This document shows positions 60,954-64,000 of a stretch of 64,000 bases of DNA, one piece after another. The stretch is from SZUA-584 sp040768905 (GTDB taxonomy: Bacteria; Bacillota; Clostridia; Christensenellales; SZUA-584). Within the stretch, counting starts at the first letter, position 1, and the number at the start of each line of letters is the position of its first letter. Where the stretch lies: contig JAXGMA010000001.1 of the NCBI GenBank assembly GCA_040768905.1, forward strand, positions 2,170,001 through 2,234,000. The letters are read 5' to 3'. Position numbers and translations under genes: made by a program. Under the pieces are notes generated by a model. The model was not told the origin of the DNA. It worked only from the letters and a program-made list of their open reading frames with translations, and did no database searches.

Positions 60954-62621
60954 TCAAAACAGCCCGTCGATACGCCCTTCATCGTCGATGGTTATCTGCT
61001 CGGCCGCCGGGCTGACGGGCAGGCCTGGCATTGTGGTGATATCTCCGGCCAACACAACGATAAAGCCCGCTCCCGCAGAAAGCTTGATATTGCGCACGGT
61101 AAATATAAATCCGCTCGGTCGGCCGATCAGCTTGGGGTCATGTGAAAGAGAATACTGCGTTTTTGCAATGCAGACAGGCAAACCGCCGTAGCCGTTTCTG
61201 GTCAGCGCGTCTATCGTTTTGAAAACACCTGTTGAGTAGTGCACCTCGCTTGCCCCGTATATGGTTTTTGCCAGTTTTTCTATTTTTACGGGTATGCTGT
61301 CCTCAAGCGCATAAGGATAACGCGGCTGCGTCTGCCCGGCGATGCGGATCACTTCTTTTGCAAGGGTTTCTCCGCCAGCGCCGCCTTTTTCCCAAACGTC
61401 AACGGTCAAAGCTTTCACATCCCTTGCGCTGCAGAGGCTTTTTACAAGCGAGATTTCTTCATCGGTGTCCGATGAAAAACGATTAATTGCCACCGCTACT
61501 GGCAGCCCGTAAAAATCTTTCATGTTGTCAAGATGCTTTTCTAAGTTGTTCATACCGCGTATCAAGGCTGCTTCATCCGGCTCTGAGAGGTTTTGCCTCG
61601 GTTTGCCGCCATGGCTTTTCAAAGCGCGTACCGTGACAACGATAACCACCGCATGCGGCCAAAGCCCTGTTTGCCGGCATTTGATATCAAGGAACTTCTC
61701 AGCACCGAGGTCTGCGCCAAAACCCGCTTCGGTGACAACATAGTCGGCAAGATGAAGTGCCATATTGGTGGCGATATAGCTGTTGCAGCCGTGCGCGATA
61801 TTGGCAAACGGCCCGCCATGCATCAGACACGGCGTGTTCTCAAGCGTCTGTACAAGGTTCGGCTGTATAGCATCTTTGAGAAGCGCGGCCATAGCGCCTG
61901 CCGCTTTGATTTGTTTTGCCGTGACCGGCCGTTCATCAAAAGTATAGGCCACTTTTATGCGTGCAAGCCTCTTTTTCAGATCATGGAGATCACGCGCGAG
62001 ACACATCACAGCCATCACCTCAGAAGCAGCAGTGATGTCAAAGCTGTCCTCACGCGGCATGCCGTTGGTGCGTCCGCCAAGCCCGCACGTGATAAACCGC
62101 AGTTGACGGTCATTCATATCTATGCATCTTTTTACTGTGATCCTGCGCGGATCAATGCCAAGCGCATTGCCATGCTGAATATGGTTGTCAACCAGCGCAC
62201 AAAGCAGGTTGTTGGCAGCTGTTATGGCGTGCATATCTCCCGTGAAATGCAGATTAATGTCTTCCATCGGCACCACCTGCGCATATCCGCCGCCTGCCGC
62301 ACCGCCTTTTATGCCAAAAACAGGCCCAAGAGAAGGTTCCCGCAGCGTCAGGCACACTTTCTGGCCGCAGCGGGAAAGCGCATCCGCAAGCCCGATGGAT
62401 ACCGTCGTTTTGCCTTCGCCGGCGGGCGTCGGATTGATCGAGGAAACAAGGATCAATTTGCCGTTTCCCTCACCCTTCATGCGTTCAAGTATAGAAAGTG
62501 AGATCTTGGCTTTATTGCGGCCGAAAGGAATGATCTCGTTCTCAAGGATGCCAATACTTTGTGCTGTCTTAAGTATGGGATCGGATTTGGCTTCACGTGC
62601 GATTTGTAAGTCTGTTTTCAT
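60954..62621 (-). CDS. fhs: Formate--tetrahydrofolate ligase
   Basis: A 555-residue enzyme that makes 10-formyl-THF from formate, THF and ATP, central to one-carbon and Wood-Ljungdahl metabolism in Clostridia. The P-loop PTPAGEGKTT (residues 64-73), GGAAGGGYAQVVPMEDINLH and MHGGPFANIAHGCNS are family signatures. Full length. The ATG at 62621 follows AGAAAGAG, with only 23 bases to the GGDEF gene, so they may share a transcript. It appears to be chromosomal and unrelated to the element. Confidence 0.96.
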   Translation of the reverse strand: MKTDLQIAREAKSDPILKTAQSIGILENEIIPFGRNKAKISLSILERMKGEGNGKLILVSSINPTPAGEGKTTVSIGLADALSRCGQKVCLTLREPSLGPVFGIKGGAAGGGYAQVVPMEDINLHFTGDMHAITAANNLLCALVDNHIQHGNALGIDPRRITVKRCIDMNDRQLRFITCGLGGRTNGMPREDSFDITAASEVMAVMCLARDLHDLKKRLARIKVAYTFDERPVTAKQIKAAGAMAALLKDAIQPNLVQTLENTPCLMHGGPFANIAHGCNSYIATNMALHLADYVVTEAGFGADLGAEKFLDIKCRQTGLWPHAVVIVVTVRALKSHGGKPRQNLSEPDEAALIRGMNNLEKHLDNMKDFYGLPVAVAINRFSSDTDEEISLVKSLCSARDVKALTVDVWEKGGAGGETLAKEVIRIAGQTQPRYPYALEDSIPVKIEKLAKTIYGASEVHYSTGVFKTIDALTRNGYGGLPVCIAKTQYSLSHDPKLIGRPSGFIFTVRNIKLSAGAGFIVVLAGDITTMPGLPVSPAAEQITIDDEGRIDGLF

Positions 62622-62644
62622 GTCTATTTCTCTTTCTGCTCAAA

Positions 62645-63694
62645 TTACAGGGCTAAGCTGTCGTTGCTGTCTGTTTTGCTGTGTTTGTTTTGGTACATCA
62701 ATTCATCGATCTGTGCAAAAATATCTTTTGCTTTGAGGCCGCGGGCTGCTGAAAAAATCTTATAGCCGATCGAAAACTCGATCCTGTACGGCGCTTGTTT
62801 TTCTTTATTATAATGGGCCATATTTTCACGCAGCCTTCTGATAACGCGTGCAGGCGTATGCGTTCCGCATTCCTCTATGATAATCAAAAACTCATCGCCG
62901 CCGTAACGGGCGATAAAATCACCCTTCCTGACACTTTTTTTGAGCAGCTCTGCAGCGGTTTTGAGTGCACCGTCTCCTTCCAAATGCCCATATTTATCAT
63001 TGATTTTTTTAAAACCGTCAATATCGAGCATAAGCGCAGCAAACCGTGCATTGTGCGGACGGCCGGTCTGTAACAGGTCATCCACATAATCATCCAGGTA
63101 TTTGCGGTTATACAATCCTGTCAAGTGATCGAGGCTGATTTTCTCGCCGAGCGCATAAAGCTGTATGATCAAAAGCCCAACAGCGCAAAGAGCCCAAACA
63201 CTCAGCAGTTCGTTCTGAAGGATATAATTCAACATACCGACACCCATCGGCAGCAGCGGCAGCAAAAGGTGTGAAAAAAATTCGCTCTGCTCAAAGTTTT
63301 TTCTGCTGCGCCAGACGACAAAAATGGCATAAAGGCCGTAAAGATAAGTACAGATACCGACCATAAAATAATACGGACCGGCAAAATAGATATTGTCTTC
63401 TGAAAAACCGAAAACAGATGCGTTGAACGCATTCAGTACAAGAAATACGATCAGCGCAGCAATCGGCAGGCTCAAAATCGCATATCCGTGCATCTTTAGC
63501 CTTCGCCCCTGACGCAGCGTACAAAACAGTGTCCACAACAGGCAAAACAGCGCGCTTAAGATAAAGAAGACGGTCATAAGAGCATAAAGTGCCGTATGTT
63601 TAACCGCTCCCACCTGTCCGGAAAAAGCCAAAACCGCTGAATCAAAAACCAAAAGCAGCATATTGCAGAGAATAAGCGCACGAATCAGTACCAC
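62645..63694 (-). pseudogene. GGDEF membrane protein cut at the 5' end by IS200
   Basis: A diguanylate cyclase-type protein. Six membrane segments (first 190 residues) precede a GGDEF domain with RYGGDEFLIIIEECG near residue 262 and DIDGFKKINDKYGHLEGDGA, so catalytic residues are intact. The frame opens inside the IS200 copy (GTG in its right end), so the natural start and the upstream few residues or promoter have been displaced. A shorter product from an internal ATG (63664 region) is possible. The gene before insertion likely made c-di-GMP. The RxxD I-site is not clear. Confidence 0.82.
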
Positions 63695-64000
63695 CGGCTT
63701 AGCCGGTGGTATGCTCTAGCCCTATAAGGGCATGTTACCGGCTTGCGCTTGCAAGCGCATTGAATCGTTTGCCAACCGCATAATATTCTCTGGCCGACCC
63801 TAAAGGGTCTTGTTACTTGCCTTTGTTCGTCGGCTTACCCGTAAACGGGTCAATGTACTCCTTCATGCTTATCTGATCTGCGGTGGCGTCTTCCTGTAGC
63901 TGCCTTCGGATATATTCCTGCATCCTTTTCGCATTTTTCCCAACCGTATCTACGTAGTATCCTCTACACCAAAAATGCCTGCTTCCGTATTTGTATTTCA
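63682..64000 (-). mobile_element. IS200-type insertion sequence, copy 2 (cut by window edge)
   Basis: 319 bases, identical by eye to 59056-59374 of copy 1, in the same orientation. Only the right end and the transposase C-terminal part are in the window. The tnpA stop is at 63813. It interrupts the 5' end of the GGDEF gene. Confidence 0.9.
63813..64000 (-). CDS. tnpA: IS200 transposase TnpA, partial
   Basis: The C-terminal 62 residues or so of the IS200 transposase, identical to those of the copy at 59187-59657, including the probable catalytic tyrosine in MQEYIRRQ. The rest lies beyond the right edge of the window. Confidence 0.88.
   Translation of the reverse strand, partial: KYKYGSRHFWCRGYYVDTVGKNAKRMQEYIRRQLQEDATADQISMKEYIDPFTGKPTNKGK

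Overview
The window looks like chromosomal DNA of a low- to mid-GC member of the Bacillota (class Clostridia) carrying a large integrative/conjugative or plasmid-like element. The evidence is strong AGGAGG-type ribosome sites throughout, Gram-positive-type conjugation genes (PrgI/VirB3, VirB4, VirD4/TraG, a PcfB-like protein, MobC and relaxase), a Spo0E-like sporulation protein, and an ordinary chromosomal gene, fhs (formate-THF ligase), at the right end. No integrase, att site, tRNA, rRNA or CRISPR array was found, so the ends of the element are not defined. The right boundary probably lies between parA (58754) and the IS200 copy at 59056.

Layout. (1) 1-9.7 kb: a six-gene minus-strand defence operon. 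Its order of transcription is PLD/SNF2-type helicase, DUF4391 protein, HEPN-like protein, type III Mod methyltransferase, Abi_C protein and Res (cut by the left edge). A good promoter lies at 9712-9740 and most gene junctions overlap. (2) 10.1-19.1 kb: the type IV secretion block (VirB4, PrgI, Spo0E-like, VirB6-like, VirB2-like, VirD4, two small unknowns, PcfB-like). A divergent XRE regulator sits over overlapping back-to-back promoters. (3) 19.2-27.5 kb: an ion-transport cargo block (Na/Pi cotransporter with PhoU domain, PMCA-type Ca2+ ATPase, SLC13/ArsB-type permease, DUF1538 membrane protein with a tandem P-II protein). (4) 27.7-40.2 kb: mobilisation and DNA processing (relaxase, MobC, candidate oriT, SSB, Toprim primase, a 2461-residue methylase-like/helicase protein, two unknowns). 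(5) 40.3-53.1 kb: a complete Tad/Flp-type pilus locus (CpaB, TadZ, TadA, TadB, TadC, three pilin-like proteins, an 852-residue CARDB surface protein, TadV prepilin peptidase). It is split by an AT-rich two-gene insert, a GHKL/MORC-like ATPase plus a DNA methyltransferase. (6) 53.1-58.8 kb: maintenance and control. This holds an actin-type ParM/ParR pair, an ImmA/ImmR-like protease-repressor pair with three operator copies between divergent promoters, two small plus-strand genes, and ParB/ParA. (7) 59.1-64 kb: chromosome-like DNA with fhs, a GGDEF protein cut at its 5' end by an IS200 copy, small secreted and membrane proteins, and two IS200 copies in direct orientation.

How it fits together: relaxase, MobC, VirD4 and VirB2/3/4/6 make the DNA-transfer machine. 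The Tad pilus with its large adhesin probably supplies cell-cell contact. ParMR and ParAB keep the element during replication. The ImmA/ImmR-like switch and the XRE regulator at 13.2 kb probably gate expression. Two defence-like modules and an ion-transport block are cargo.

The most notable candidates for undescribed biology are the HEPN-bearing type III-like operon, the MORC-like ATPase/methyltransferase pair inside the pilus locus, the DUF1538/tandem P-II pair, and the ImmR-type operator region with its small plus-strand genes. All assignments are from reading the sequence; no database search was run.
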